This document shows positions 42,902 through 51,432 of a stretch of DNA of 64,000 nt, one piece after another. The notes under the pieces were generated by a model. The model was not told where the DNA came from and did not search any database. It saw only the letters and a program-made list of their open reading frames with translations. A program made the translations under genes and the position numbers. This stretch comes from an uncultured Paracoccaceae bacterium. GTDB lineage: Bacteria > Pseudomonadota > Alphaproteobacteria > Rhodobacterales > Rhodobacteraceae. Position 1 is the stretch's first letter. Each line of letters begins with the position of its first letter. Where the stretch lies: positions 483,791 to 547,790 of the forward strand of contig CANLVP010000003.1 of NCBI GenBank assembly GCA_947494675.1. The letters are read 5' to 3'.

Positions 42902-42959
42902 GCCCGCCGCCTGTGGCGCAAACTTCCGTAAGGTTACCCGCCAAAAAAGTCTGGCACCT

Positions 42960-42973
42960 ACTTCATTTGAAGT
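42960..42973. promoter_or_regulatory. Palindrome upstream of the first VPLPA-CTERM gene
   Basis: ACTTCA-TT-TGAAGT is a perfect 6 bp inverted repeat with a 2 nt spacer, 130 bp upstream of the start codon at 43103 and 58 bp after the LuxR stop. It is a possible binding site for the LuxR-type regulator. Short palindromes occur by chance, so this is weak. Confidence 0.3.
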
Positions 42974-43102
42974 ATTCGCAAACATCGGACCTCTGAAATA
43001 GTTGGCGCGTTAACAGGCGGCGTCTGTCTCGTTGTGGCAATGTCTCCGCGATTTCTTTGGAACTGGTTTTCGGCGGTTATGCCGGAATTGAGGGTATTTT
43101 TC

Positions 43103-44011
43103 ATGACGATCAAAGCGGTCTTCCGCACCTTTCTTCAACCGCGCGCGCTTGTTTGTGCAGCGCTTGTTTTTTCACCCCTGACAGCGACAGCCGCATCCAT
43201 ATCGTTGGATACGTTCGCCGGAACCCATTTTCATGAAGGCGGCAACCTCGGGGCGGGCTACGCCGCGACGAATGACGCGAACCGCACCGCATATGTGCCG
43301 ATCACGCCGGGCGGCTTCGCTTTCCTTTCCACCCGCGACCATTATGCCGGTGAAATTCCCAGCGTGGCATCAACACGCCTCGGCGCCGGAGAAGCGGCTG
43401 CGACCACCATTGGACTTGTCGAATCTGACGGATTTTTCTTTGCGGGCAGCGTTGACAGCACCGCAACCTGTACCTTCAAGGACAAGCTGACCGGCTGCAT
43501 CCCGTTCATGGGCAGTCAGTCCCGTGTCCGTATGGAATTCACTGCCGACATGGACAGTACCTTGTTCCTTGACGGGACATGGCAAGGTGGAAATAGCACC
43601 GAAAGCCCGGTGAGTGTCGTCGACTTTTTCAGCCTGTCGATCCGCGAAGTTCAAAGCAGTGGCGCGGCTCTCAACATTTTCAATGTGGACACCAACACTT
43701 TCAACAGGAACGAAGCGGGTGGCATCTTTGACGGGCAATTGAACCTAACTTCGGGCACCACCTATATTTTTGACTTCAATCAGCGGGCCCATAGCCAGTC
43801 CCCTGATGTGTCAGGTGCGTCAGACAGCGACGGCGGCAGTTTCGCGTTTTCTGCAAGTCTGAACCAAAGCAACGATGTGGCCTTTTACACGGCCCGAGCG
43901 AACGCATTGGTGCCGACACCGGTTCCCTTGCCTGCTGGCGCCCTCTTGTTGCTGACCGGTCTGGGGGCACTGGCACTCAGCCGTCGTGCCCAGTCGAACA
44001 CGTCAAGCTGA
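43103..44011 (+). CDS. VPLPA-CTERM sorting-domain protein 1
   Basis: A 302-residue exported protein. The signal peptide is MTIKAVFRTFLQPRALVCAA and on to TATAAS. The C-terminal sorting signal is PVPLPAGALLLLTGLGALAL followed by SRRAQSNTSS, that is, a VPLPA motif, a hydrophobic helix and a basic tail. Such proteins are cut and anchored or released by an exosortase. The mature body is beta-rich with pairs such as C-TFKDKLTG-C. The ATG at 43103 is chosen over an upstream start that would place 23 unrelated residues before the signal peptide. The exosortase is not in the window. Confidence 0.82.
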   Translation: MTIKAVFRTFLQPRALVCAALVFSPLTATAASISLDTFAGTHFHEGGNLGAGYAATNDANRTAYVPITPGGFAFLSTRDHYAGEIPSVASTRLGAGEAAATTIGLVESDGFFFAGSVDSTATCTFKDKLTGCIPFMGSQSRVRMEFTADMDSTLFLDGTWQGGNSTESPVSVVDFFSLSIREVQSSGAALNIFNVDTNTFNRNEAGGIFDGQLNLTSGTTYIFDFNQRAHSQSPDVSGASDSDGGSFAFSASLNQSNDVAFYTARANALVPTPVPLPAGALLLLTGLGALALSRRAQSNTSS

Positions 44012-44022
44012 TCCCGTTTCAT

Positions 44023-44055
44023 GTGATTGCGCGCTGTAGTTTCGCGCGCGGTCAC
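44023..44055 (+). terminator. 12-position hairpin between the two VPLPA-CTERM genes
   Basis: GTGATTGCGCGC (44023-44034) pairs with GCGCGCGGTCAC (44044-44055) over 12 positions, two of them G-U, with a 9 nt loop, just after the first VPLPA-CTERM stop. It probably ends or attenuates that transcript. Confidence 0.5.
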
Positions 44056-44098
44056 ACGTCGCTCCAGTCTTTCAAACCAAAACCATTCGAGAAATCTC

Positions 44099-44773
44099 AT
44101 GAAAATTCTGAAAATCACAACGCTTACGATCAGCGCACTTCTCACCGGGCACATGGCGCATGCAGCACCCGTCCACCCAGACGCGCTGGAAAGCGCAACC
44201 CCTGGGGGCGATTATAGCGACACCGTAGGCACCGGGCCGAACATCACATCAAGCCAACCCATTTTGGTGGGGCAAACCTCTTTGTTGGGGGGGCTGCGCC
44301 TGAACTGCGTCGCGACGGATTGCAGCGATTCGTCGGGGCTGCGCGATCCAAGTGATGCATTCTTCCTGACAATTGGTGCAGACCGAGAACTGACCAGCCT
44401 CGTGCTGGACATCGCCAGCGGCAATAGCCCGGCATTGGATTTAAGCAGTATCACCTTCGGTGTCCAAGTCGACAATCCCGCGGCTGCAAGCTCGTCCACA
44501 TTCTCTTTCACAGGTGCGATGAGCGGTCTGGATCTGATCCCAGGCATTACCGGCTCTCAGCAATTCGGCCCAGGTACCTATGGCTTCTATATCGGGGCAA
44601 ACGGATCATCCGCCGACTTCACAGGACGGATTGACTGGACCTTGACCGCGACCATTATCGACACATCAGTTTCGACCGTTCCGGTCCCTGCAAGCCTGCC
44701 ACTGTTACTTGCTGGGGTTTTTGGCCTGGGGTTTGCAAATCGAAGAGAGCAGCGCCGAAAAACACCTGCCTGA
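44099..44773 (+). CDS. VPLPA-CTERM sorting-domain protein 2
   Basis: A 224-residue exported protein. The signal peptide MKILKITTLTISALLTGHMA ends near AHAAPV. The C-terminus has the sorting signal VPVPASLPLLLAGVFGLGFA followed by the basic tail NRREQRRK. The mature body is Ser/Gly/Thr-rich and beta-like, with a Cys pair in RLNCVATDCSDSS. It is not closely similar to its neighbour outside the sorting signal. Together with the preceding LuxR and VPLPA-CTERM genes it suggests a small surface-protein locus. Confidence 0.82.
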   Translation: MKILKITTLTISALLTGHMAHAAPVHPDALESATPGGDYSDTVGTGPNITSSQPILVGQTSLLGGLRLNCVATDCSDSSGLRDPSDAFFLTIGADRELTSLVLDIASGNSPALDLSSITFGVQVDNPAAASSSTFSFTGAMSGLDLIPGITGSQQFGPGTYGFYIGANGSSADFTGRIDWTLTATIIDTSVSTVPVPASLPLLLAGVFGLGFANRREQRRKTPA

Positions 44774-44863
44774 TCGCGGAACGCCAACCGAACAAGCGCA
44801 GCGGAACAGAGCGGCTGTCGTCCTGTCAACGACAGCCACTTGTTCGCAGGGCCAAAAACACCC

Positions 44864-45394
44864 TTACGCGCAACAGGCGGTCGCATCTTGTGCAACGAAC
44901 CCTGCCCCACAACGCGACGACACTTGTGATGAGGTTACAGCGCTTTCGCCGCATCTGCCCTGATCTTCCAACCCGCGTTTGCTTCGAATCGCTGGCTTAC
45001 AAACCGCCCGCGCATCACCAAGAAACAACGCTACAGTCTCTTCTGAGATGTCCGGGCCGTGCAAAGACATGATGGCCAATTGTTCATTGTTGTGGCCGAA
45101 CTCGACCATCAGAGATGCGTCTCGCAACTCGGGCAAAGCGGACAAGCTTTTCTGAACGATATTGGTGAACGTTCCCACGGTCATAGGTGTCGATCCCGGG
45201 CCATCAAGAAGTTGCAACTTTGCGTCCTTCCAAGTCTCGACGTTACCGCCACAATCAATCCCTTTCGAAATCGAGTGGCGCAGCTCTGTGACATGGTAAC
45301 CGGCGCCGACTTCGCCATCGGCGGTCGCAAAGACCAACGGCATTTTCGGGTCGACGCCGTTCAGGCGCGCCAACAATTCAGCAAGAGTGGTCAT
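44864..45394 (-). CDS. DUF6428 family protein
   Basis: A small protein of 176 residues. The N-terminal two thirds match the DUF6428 pattern: LARLNGVDPKMPLVFATADG, GAGYHVTELRHSISKGIDCG and GNVETWKDAKLQLLDG. Its function is unknown. The ATG at 45394 has GAAAGG upstream and is preferred to the ATG at 45409. The C-terminal 50 or so residues (GLEDQGRCGESAVTSSQ onward) look less protein-like and could be a frame read-through. It is divergent from an ArsR regulator; proteins of this family are commonly found next to ArsR genes of arsenic or metal loci. Confidence 0.7.
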   Translation of the reverse strand: MTTLAELLARLNGVDPKMPLVFATADGEVGAGYHVTELRHSISKGIDCGGNVETWKDAKLQLLDGPGSTPMTVGTFTNIVQKSLSALPELRDASLMVEFGHNNEQLAIMSLHGPDISEETVALFLGDARAVCKPAIRSKRGLEDQGRCGESAVTSSQVSSRCGAGFVAQDATACCA

Positions 45395-45419
45395 TTCGAA
45401 GCCTTTCATTTCAATGATT

Positions 45420-45456
45420 CTTGAATTAAGATACAGGCAAGAATAATTAATTCAAG
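45420..45456. promoter_or_regulatory. ArsR operator candidate (10 bp inverted repeat)
   Basis: CTTGAATTAA (45420-45429) and TTAATTCAAG (45447-45456) form a perfect inverted repeat with 17 nt between, located in the 74 bp that separate the divergent DUF6428 and arsR starts. A further half-site TCTTGAA follows at 45459. This layout fits autoregulation by the ArsR dimer. Confidence 0.65.
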
Positions 45457-45468
45457 AGGTCTTGAAAT

Positions 45469-45783
45469 ATGATCGAAGCAGAGGCGGCAACTTTGTTCGG
45501 AGCGCTTTCGAATGCAGATCGGCTCAAGGTTATCCGGACATTGGTCGAAGCAGGACCAGATGGCATGAATGCGGGTGACATCGCGCATCAGATCGGTGCA
45601 AGCCCGTCGCGCGCGTCGTTTCACTTGGCGGCATTAGCCGAAGCTGAGCTGGTCATAAAGGAACGGCGATCACGCAGCCTCATCTACAGCGTCAACTTCC
45701 CGCGCGTCGGGGGTTTAATTGCGTTCTTGATGGAGGACTGTTGCGGCGGGAGCCCGAGCCTTAGAAAGTGCTGCGCTCTTTAG
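45469..45783 (+). CDS. ArsR family transcriptional regulator
   Basis: A 104-residue winged-helix repressor: FGALSNADRLKVIRTLVEAG, GDIAHQIGASPSRASFHLAA and RSRSLIYSVNF cover helices and wing. The usual ELCVCDL metal site in helix 3 is missing. Instead, cysteines cluster at the C-terminus (DCCGGSPSLRKCC), a plausible arsenite or metal site of a different type. It is divergent from the DUF6428 gene with a well-formed operator between. No arsenic reductase or efflux gene is in the window, so the inducer is uncertain. Confidence 0.88.
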   Translation: MIEAEAATLFGALSNADRLKVIRTLVEAGPDGMNAGDIAHQIGASPSRASFHLAALAEAELVIKERRSRSLIYSVNFPRVGGLIAFLMEDCCGGSPSLRKCCAL

Positions 45784-46167
45784 TCAGCAACCAAACGAAA
45801 TGAAAGTCAGCCCACTTATTGCGGCCGTTCGTGAAGCGCAAAGCATCCAGAATTTCGGACTAGCAACAGACGTTGGTGGCCGTGCAGCATTGCCTCGACC
45901 CAACTCAAAAGGTCTCGCTCGCGGCCCAAAACCGCCGTTCAACCAGTTGCTTCGTTGCTGCGGTCGCATCCCGGATAGCGGACATTGGCAATACCAGCTT
46001 CTCCTTACCCCGGTTGGGTGCCTGGACCGCAGGACTAGCTGGCTCATAGCACTGTATTCCAGATTACTGGTTTCGCGACCGATCAACCCACTTGGGACAA
46101 GCCATATCTACAGGGTTACGTTCTAAGCACGCCCTAACTCGCCCCGCATGGTCCAAAGGATTTTTCA
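45784..46167. other. Intergenic region without a supported gene
   Basis: The open frames here have stop-rich alternatives and unlikely composition. The stretch from about 45890 to 45995 resembles other short non-coding texts in this window (for example near 56080-56150), so I regard it as intergenic filler or a degenerate repeat. The convergent ends of arsR and aglK must use signals in it, but no strong terminator is visible. Confidence 0.4.
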
Positions 46168-47256
46168 CTAGCGATAGAGCAACGATCGTCCTTTGTGGAA
46201 TACGTGGATTTTCGCTGGTTCGGCAGTCATGCCAATGTTTTCGCCACGTTTGTCTGTGTGGATGCCAGGCAGCTTAGCAATGACGCGCGACAGGGTGTCC
46301 GCATGCTCAAAATATAACAAAGTGACTTCACCCAACTCCTCAGAAAAGGCAACGCGGCCAGAATAAACTGCGGCCTTGTCCGTCGGGACCAAATCTTCGG
46401 GACGCACACCGACGTTTACGGCAAGGCCATTGTCCGCCTCTTCTGTGGGGACCGACGAAACAGCAACGCCACCACCATCTAAGGAGATCGTTGTCTGTTC
46501 GCCCGTTTTGGCAATCCTACCCGGAAACAGGTTCATCGCAGGCGACCCTATGAATTGAGCCACGAATTCATTTTCAGGTCGTTCGTAGAGCTCAAGAGGC
46601 GTTCCGACCTGAGCGATGCCCATGTCTGCCAACACGACAATGCGGCTTGCTAATGTCATGGCTTCGACCTGATCGTGGGTGACGTAGATCATCGTGCTGT
46701 CGGGCATGCTTTCCTTGAGTTGCGCGATCTCGATCCGGGTGGCGACACGCAGGCTGGCGTCAAGGTTGGATAGCGGTTCGTCGAACAGATAGACCTTGGG
46801 GTCGCGCACGATAGATCGCCCGATTGCGACCCGTTGACGTTGACCGCCAGACAAAGCCTTGGGCAGCCGATCAAGATAGTCATCCAACTGCAACATCCGG
46901 GCGGCCCGCTCAATCACCTGGTCAATTTCGGCCTGCGGCTTGCGGGCAATCTTGAGCGCAAAGCTCATGTTTTCGCGCACGGTCATATGCGGGTAAAGCG
47001 CATAGGATTGAAACACCATCGCAATTCCACGCTGCGCAGGCGGGACGTCATTGACGACCTCGCCATCAAGTTCCAGCGTCCCACCTGTGATCTTTTCCAG
47101 CCCCGCAATCATGCGCAGCAACGTGGATTTCCCACAGCCTGACGGACCGACAAAAACGATCAACTCTCCTTTCTGAACTTCAAGATTGATATCGTTCAGT
47201 ACGTTAATGGTGCCAGCGTAGGTCTTTTCAACCTGAGTGAGTTTCAGATCCGCCAC
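46168..47256 (-). CDS. aglK: Alpha-glucoside ABC transporter ATP-binding protein
   Basis: A 362-residue MalK-type ATPase: Walker A GPSGCGKST, signature LSGGQRQRVAIGRSI, Walker B VYLFDEPLSNLD, switch histidine in YVTHDQVEAMTLASRIVVL, and a C-terminal regulatory domain (GVRPEDLVPTDK). It is the last gene of the operon, 9 nt after the alpha-glucosidase gene. The gene order of binding protein, two permeases, glucosidase, ATPase matches the aglEFGAK operon known from rhizobia, which gives the gene symbol. Confidence 0.9.
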   Translation of the reverse strand: MADLKLTQVEKTYAGTINVLNDINLEVQKGELIVFVGPSGCGKSTLLRMIAGLEKITGGTLELDGEVVNDVPPAQRGIAMVFQSYALYPHMTVRENMSFALKIARKPQAEIDQVIERAARMLQLDDYLDRLPKALSGGQRQRVAIGRSIVRDPKVYLFDEPLSNLDASLRVATRIEIAQLKESMPDSTMIYVTHDQVEAMTLASRIVVLADMGIAQVGTPLELYERPENEFVAQFIGSPAMNLFPGRIAKTGEQTTISLDGGGVAVSSVPTEEADNGLAVNVGVRPEDLVPTDKAAVYSGRVAFSEELGEVTLLYFEHADTLSRVIAKLPGIHTDKRGENIGMTAEPAKIHVFHKGRSLLYR

Positions 47257-47265
47257 AGCCGACCC

Positions 47266-48915
47266 CTAGCGCTGCTGTTGGACAAGACAGACTTGCCAAG
47301 GGTTCAAAGATGCCTTTCCGCTATCGGGTTCCGCGCCACCGACGCTTTGACCCACGTTGGCCCAGGTGCCATCGGGCAAGTCCGCATAGGCCGGTTCGTC
47401 TGACATATTGAAAGCGCAGAAATAGGTGTCGCCGTCATGTGTGCGGGTGAAGCTCAGCACGTCTCCATCCTGGCGCATGTCGGCATGTGTGCCTTTCGCG
47501 AAAGCGGCATGCGCATGGCGAAGGGCAATCGCCGCTTTGTAGTGGTCCAGCAACCCATCCGCTGACCCGTCCTGTTCTGTTGGCGCTTTGGGCAGGTGGT
47601 CAGGAGAAACAGGCAACCAAGGATTGCCGGTCGAGAACCCGCCATTGCGATTGTTATTCTCCCAAACCATCGGCGTGCGGCAGCCATCGCGGCCTTTGTA
47701 TTCGGGCCAGAACTCAATGCCGTAGGGGTCTTGCAGGTCGTCGAACGCGACGTCTGCCTGGCGCAGGCCCAGTTCTTCGCCTTGGTAAATACAGGCCGTC
47801 CCACGCCACGTCATCATCATCGTCGTGACCAGTTTCAGCGCGGGCGCATCAAGGTCCCAACGGGTAGAATGGCGTGGCACATCGTGGTTGGAAAAGGCCC
47901 AGCAGGGCCAGCCGTCAGCGGCAACGTCATCGACCTTGCGCTGGACTTCGACGACGTCTTTGGCAGAGGGCGCGTCATTGGCGAGGAACTCAAACGCATA
48001 ACACATGTGCATCAGGTCATCGCCAGCGGTGTACTGGCCCAGCAATTCCAAGCCAAGTTGTGCATCGCCAACTTCGCCCACTGCGGCTGCGCCATAGGGT
48101 TTCATGACGGCGCGCAAGGACCGCAGAAAGTCGAGGTTTTCCGGCTGGTTTTTGTCGTAGAGATGTTCCTGGTGGTTGTAGGGGTTCACCGCTGGCGCGA
48201 TGGTGACGTTGCGCTGTTCTGGCGGCAGCGCGGGATTGTCGCGCAGATGCTTGTCGTGCATGTAAAAGTTGATGGTATCCAGACGGAAGCCATCCACCCC
48301 GCGCTCCAGCCAAAACCGGGCCACATCCAAAAGCGCCTCTTGCACTGCCGGGGTGTGGAAGTTCAGATCAGGCTGGGACGACAGGAAGTTGTGCAGGAAG
48401 TATTGCTCACGCCGCGGGTCCCACTGCCACGCGCTACCGCCAAAAATGGACAGCCAGTTGTTGGGCGCGGTGCCATCGGGTTTGGGATCAGCCCAAACAT
48501 ACCAGTCCGCCTTTTCATTGTCGCGGCTTTGGCGGCTTTCCTTAAACCATGGGTGCTGGTCGCTGGTGTGGCTGAGCACGAGGTCAATCATCACGCGCAT
48601 GCCTAGTTTATGCGCCGTTGCAATCACGTCATCAAAGTCGGCCAGCGTGCCAAACATCGGATCAACATCGCGGTAGTCGCTCACGTCATAGCCGAAGTCT
48701 TTCATCGGCGAGGTAAAGAACGGCGAAATCCAAATTGCATCGACACCAAGGTCGGCAATGTAGGGTAATCGCTGTACGATACCGGCCAGATCGCCAATGC
48801 CGTCGCCATTGCTGTCCTGATACGAGCGTGGGTAGATCTGATAGATCACAGCCCCACGCCACCAATCGGGGTTGAGCTTGTTGTCAATGGTTTTGCCGGG
48901 ATTTTGGACGTTCAT
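47266..48915 (-). CDS. aglA: Alpha-glucosidase, glycoside hydrolase family 13
   Basis: A 549-residue cytoplasmic GH13 enzyme that hydrolyses imported alpha-glucosides. Catalytic residues are visible: nucleophile D213 in GVDGFRLDTINF, acid/base E281 in AAVGEVGDAQ and the transition-state stabiliser D345 in FSNHDVPRHSTR. The N-terminal WWRGAVIYQIYPRSYQDSNG and GIGDLAGI are typical of oligo-1,6-glucosidase/sucrase-type members. The ATG at 48915 is chosen over an upstream extension of 42 residues that lies partly in aglG. It lacks a signal peptide, consistent with action after uptake. Confidence 0.93.
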   Translation of the reverse strand: MNVQNPGKTIDNKLNPDWWRGAVIYQIYPRSYQDSNGDGIGDLAGIVQRLPYIADLGVDAIWISPFFTSPMKDFGYDVSDYRDVDPMFGTLADFDDVIATAHKLGMRVMIDLVLSHTSDQHPWFKESRQSRDNEKADWYVWADPKPDGTAPNNWLSIFGGSAWQWDPRREQYFLHNFLSSQPDLNFHTPAVQEALLDVARFWLERGVDGFRLDTINFYMHDKHLRDNPALPPEQRNVTIAPAVNPYNHQEHLYDKNQPENLDFLRSLRAVMKPYGAAAVGEVGDAQLGLELLGQYTAGDDLMHMCYAFEFLANDAPSAKDVVEVQRKVDDVAADGWPCWAFSNHDVPRHSTRWDLDAPALKLVTTMMMTWRGTACIYQGEELGLRQADVAFDDLQDPYGIEFWPEYKGRDGCRTPMVWENNNRNGGFSTGNPWLPVSPDHLPKAPTEQDGSADGLLDHYKAAIALRHAHAAFAKGTHADMRQDGDVLSFTRTHDGDTYFCAFNMSDEPAYADLPDGTWANVGQSVGGAEPDSGKASLNPWQVCLVQQQR

Positions 48916-48929
48916 CAGCGGTAGTCTTT

Positions 48930-50081
48930 CTATTTGACGGACCCGGCCAGAAGGCCGCGTACGAGGTAGCGTTGTAGGGAAAAGAAGACGACCAGCGGCA
49001 CGGCGATAGACACAAAAGCGGCAGTGGACAGAATCTCCCAATTGCCGCCACGGGTGCCAAGGAGTTCGACGATTTGCTGGGTCATCACGGTGGTTTCACC
49101 AGTGGCATCAATCAAGAAAACACGGGCGACCAGGAGGTCATTCCAAACCCAAAGGAATTGGAAGATCGCGAAAGAGGCAAGCGCAGGAAAGGACAAAGGC
49201 AGGACGATCCGCGTGAAAATCTGGTAGTCAGTCGCCCCGTCCACACGCGCGTTTTCGATAATGTCCTTAGGCAGGCCGACCATGTAGTTGCGCAACAGAT
49301 AGATCGCCAGCGGCAGCCCGAAACCAGTATGTGCCAACCAAACACCGAGGTATCCTTTGCCGATCCCAATCCCAAGATGCAGCTTCAGCAAGGGGATCAG
49401 CGCCAATTGCAATGGCACGACCAAGAGACCGACGATTATCGCCACCAAAATCGCTCGGCCCGGAAACTGCATCCACGCCAGCGCATAGGCCGCAAAGGCT
49501 GCAACGACGATCGGAATGATTGTCGCTGGAATTGTTACCGTGAGGGTATTGAAAAACGCCTTGGCAATGCTGTCCGTGGCGTTACCGCTCAGTAGGACCT
49601 GATCATAGTTTTCGAGCGTGAAATCCGGAGGTGTTTTCGCTGTCGCAAAAACACGCTGCGCCCGTCCTGAAATCTGATCGTCATTGCCTGACCAGATGTA
49701 GTCACCGTTGGCCAGCAAGCGCAGCGTTTCACCCTCACCTAAATCCGCCGTTTCGCCAGCCTCATGAGCGTCAATCGCACGGGACGATGTCCCCCAATTA
49801 GAGATTTCAACCCCAGTGTCATCGCCAAATAAATTGCCCGAAACGACGTAGCCATCGCCATCGGCCACGCGGAAATCATCCGGGTCCGCGATCCTCACCA
49901 CGATATTTTGTTCCGAGGCATACATCGCCTTCCACCAACCGCTGCTCGAAATCTGGTCGGCGGTGCGGAAGGAAGACACCAGCAACCCAAAGGTTGGGAA
50001 AATCCATAACAGCACCAGCAATAGCGTCGAAATATGAACAGCCCAGGTCAGGCGCGATTTGGTACCGGCAATCGTACTCAT
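48930..50081 (-). CDS. aglG: Alpha-glucoside ABC transporter permease (AglG-like)
   Basis: A 383-residue permease. One helix lies at about 14-37, followed by a large hydrophilic insertion of about 130 residues (about 41-170) that contains WGTSSRAID and GDYIWSGNDDQIS and should be periplasmic. Five more helices follow, with the EAA loop ENARVDGATDYQIFTRIVLP. AglG proteins are known for a long first periplasmic loop. The ATG at 50081 overlaps the end of aglF by 4 nt. Confidence 0.9.
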   Translation of the reverse strand: MSTIAGTKSRLTWAVHISTLLLVLLWIFPTFGLLVSSFRTADQISSSGWWKAMYASEQNIVVRIADPDDFRVADGDGYVVSGNLFGDDTGVEISNWGTSSRAIDAHEAGETADLGEGETLRLLANGDYIWSGNDDQISGRAQRVFATAKTPPDFTLENYDQVLLSGNATDSIAKAFFNTLTVTIPATIIPIVVAAFAAYALAWMQFPGRAILVAIIVGLLVVPLQLALIPLLKLHLGIGIGKGYLGVWLAHTGFGLPLAIYLLRNYMVGLPKDIIENARVDGATDYQIFTRIVLPLSFPALASFAIFQFLWVWNDLLVARVFLIDATGETTVMTQQIVELLGTRGGNWEILSTAAFVSIAVPLVVFFSLQRYLVRGLLAGSVK

Positions 50082-51319
50082 TGCTGATCCCTCATCTCTT
50101 GGCGCGCGTTGGTCACGTTCCAAATCAGGATCGGCGAGACAAGCACCATGATCGCAATGGCAGAAGCGGACCCAACGCCCCAATCGTTCGCGCGAAACAG
50201 CTTGTCGATCATGTAATTGGCCAGAACTTGCGTGCCCCATTGGCCATTGGTCATTGCGAACACGATGTCAAAAATCTTCAGCACGACGAGCGTGATCGTC
50301 GTCCACACAACGACGATGGTGCCACGGATTTGCGGCACCTTGATCTTAAAGAACACCTCAAACGGATTGGCCCCATCGACGATGGCCGCTTCGACCGTTT
50401 CTTCAGGCACGCCCCGCAACGCGGCAGACAGGATCACCATGGCAAACCCGGTCTGAATCCAGATCAGCACGATCATCAGGAAAAAGGAGTTCCAGAACGG
50501 AATGGTCAGCCATGTCTGCGGCTCCCCGTAGGTATTGGTCACTGTAAAGATGTTGATGACAGTGAGCAGGCATTTGACGATCACCCAAAGCCCGACAACA
50601 CCAGCGGCGACACGCAACGCCTTGATACCAAAGCCATCTTGGCTATGCGGATTGCGCAATTGCGCGATCAAACCTTTGATCGCATAGGCAATCATCGCCG
50701 CAAACGCCAACATCAGGAATGCGGGAAGTAGACGCAAGACGATGAACGACCCGATGCCGCCATCAAGGTGCAACCATATCGCGTTGACCACGCCAATCTG
50801 GTCTTGTTCTACCGGGCGCGTGTCATAGACCAACTTGAAAATGACCGAGGCCCCGACAAAGGAAATCGCCATCGGCATGAAGATGATTGATTTCGCGATA
50901 TTGCCCCAGGGCAGCCGATCCGTCAGTTGCGCCGCAAGCAGGCCAAACGCGGTGGATGCCGCAGGGACAACGATCAGCCATAGCATATTGTTGCGTAGGG
51001 CTTCCCAGAATTTTTCTTCCGCCATCATCTGCTGGTAATTGGCAAGACCAACGAACGCCCCGCCCGCGTCACGATCCGTCAGCGACAGCCGCAGCGTTTC
51101 GAACACGGGATATCCCAGGTACAGGCCAAGCGCGAAGATTGCGGGAAACAGAAACAGCCAAGGGCGAACCGCATTGGCCCGATTAATGTTTCGACCGCGA
51201 TCACCAGGTCTTTGTGGAAAAATGACCTTGTCCAATATCAAATTGGACAGTGAGAAATATGCAAGACAGCCACTAACGCCAATGGCAATGGTCACTAATC
51301 CTAAGACGAATGGATGCAT
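50078..51319 (-). CDS. aglF: Alpha-glucoside ABC transporter permease (AglF-like)
   Basis: A 413-residue permease with about eight hydrophobic segments: MHPFVLGLVTIAIGVSGCLA at the start, WLFLFPAIFALGLYLGYPVF, and the last set ending in ILIWNVTNARQEMRDQQ. An extra membrane region in the middle (LLPAFLMLAFAAMIAYAIKG) makes it longer than MalF cores without the P2 loop. The EAA loop is EAAIVDGANPFEVFFKIKVP. The ATG at 51319 follows the aglE stop by 113 nt, with a hairpin in the gap. Confidence 0.9.
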   Translation of the reverse strand: MHPFVLGLVTIAIGVSGCLAYFSLSNLILDKVIFPQRPGDRGRNINRANAVRPWLFLFPAIFALGLYLGYPVFETLRLSLTDRDAGGAFVGLANYQQMMAEEKFWEALRNNMLWLIVVPAASTAFGLLAAQLTDRLPWGNIAKSIIFMPMAISFVGASVIFKLVYDTRPVEQDQIGVVNAIWLHLDGGIGSFIVLRLLPAFLMLAFAAMIAYAIKGLIAQLRNPHSQDGFGIKALRVAAGVVGLWVIVKCLLTVINIFTVTNTYGEPQTWLTIPFWNSFFLMIVLIWIQTGFAMVILSAALRGVPEETVEAAIVDGANPFEVFFKIKVPQIRGTIVVVWTTITLVVLKIFDIVFAMTNGQWGTQVLANYMIDKLFRANDWGVGSASAIAIMVLVSPILIWNVTNARQEMRDQQ

Positions 51320-51385
51320 TGGGGACGCGCCCTTCCCTGAGCATGAGCGATCAGTGGGTCTGAAACGAGAATTGGAAAAGGTGTC

Positions 51386-51410
51386 GGGCCCAACACGTCT
51401 TGCTGGGCCC
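51386..51410 (-). terminator. Hairpin after the aglE binding-protein gene
   Basis: GGGCCCA (51386-51392) pairs with TGGGCCC (51404-51410) around an 11 nt loop, 22 nt after the aglE stop and before aglF. No U-run is present. Position and form match the hairpins after the other binding-protein genes in the window. Confidence 0.5.
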
Positions 51411-51432
51411 AACTGGGAGGTTCGCTTAGATT

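Noticed and set aside
45800-46126. Plus-strand frame of 108 codons after arsR
   Set aside because: Composition rich in Arg/Pro/Cys without domain; the nucleotide text resembles other non-coding gaps in the window.
47596-48606. Plus-strand open frame of 336 codons opposite the alpha-glucosidase gene
   Set aside because: Antisense to a GH13 enzyme with all catalytic residues; the frame has no domain text.
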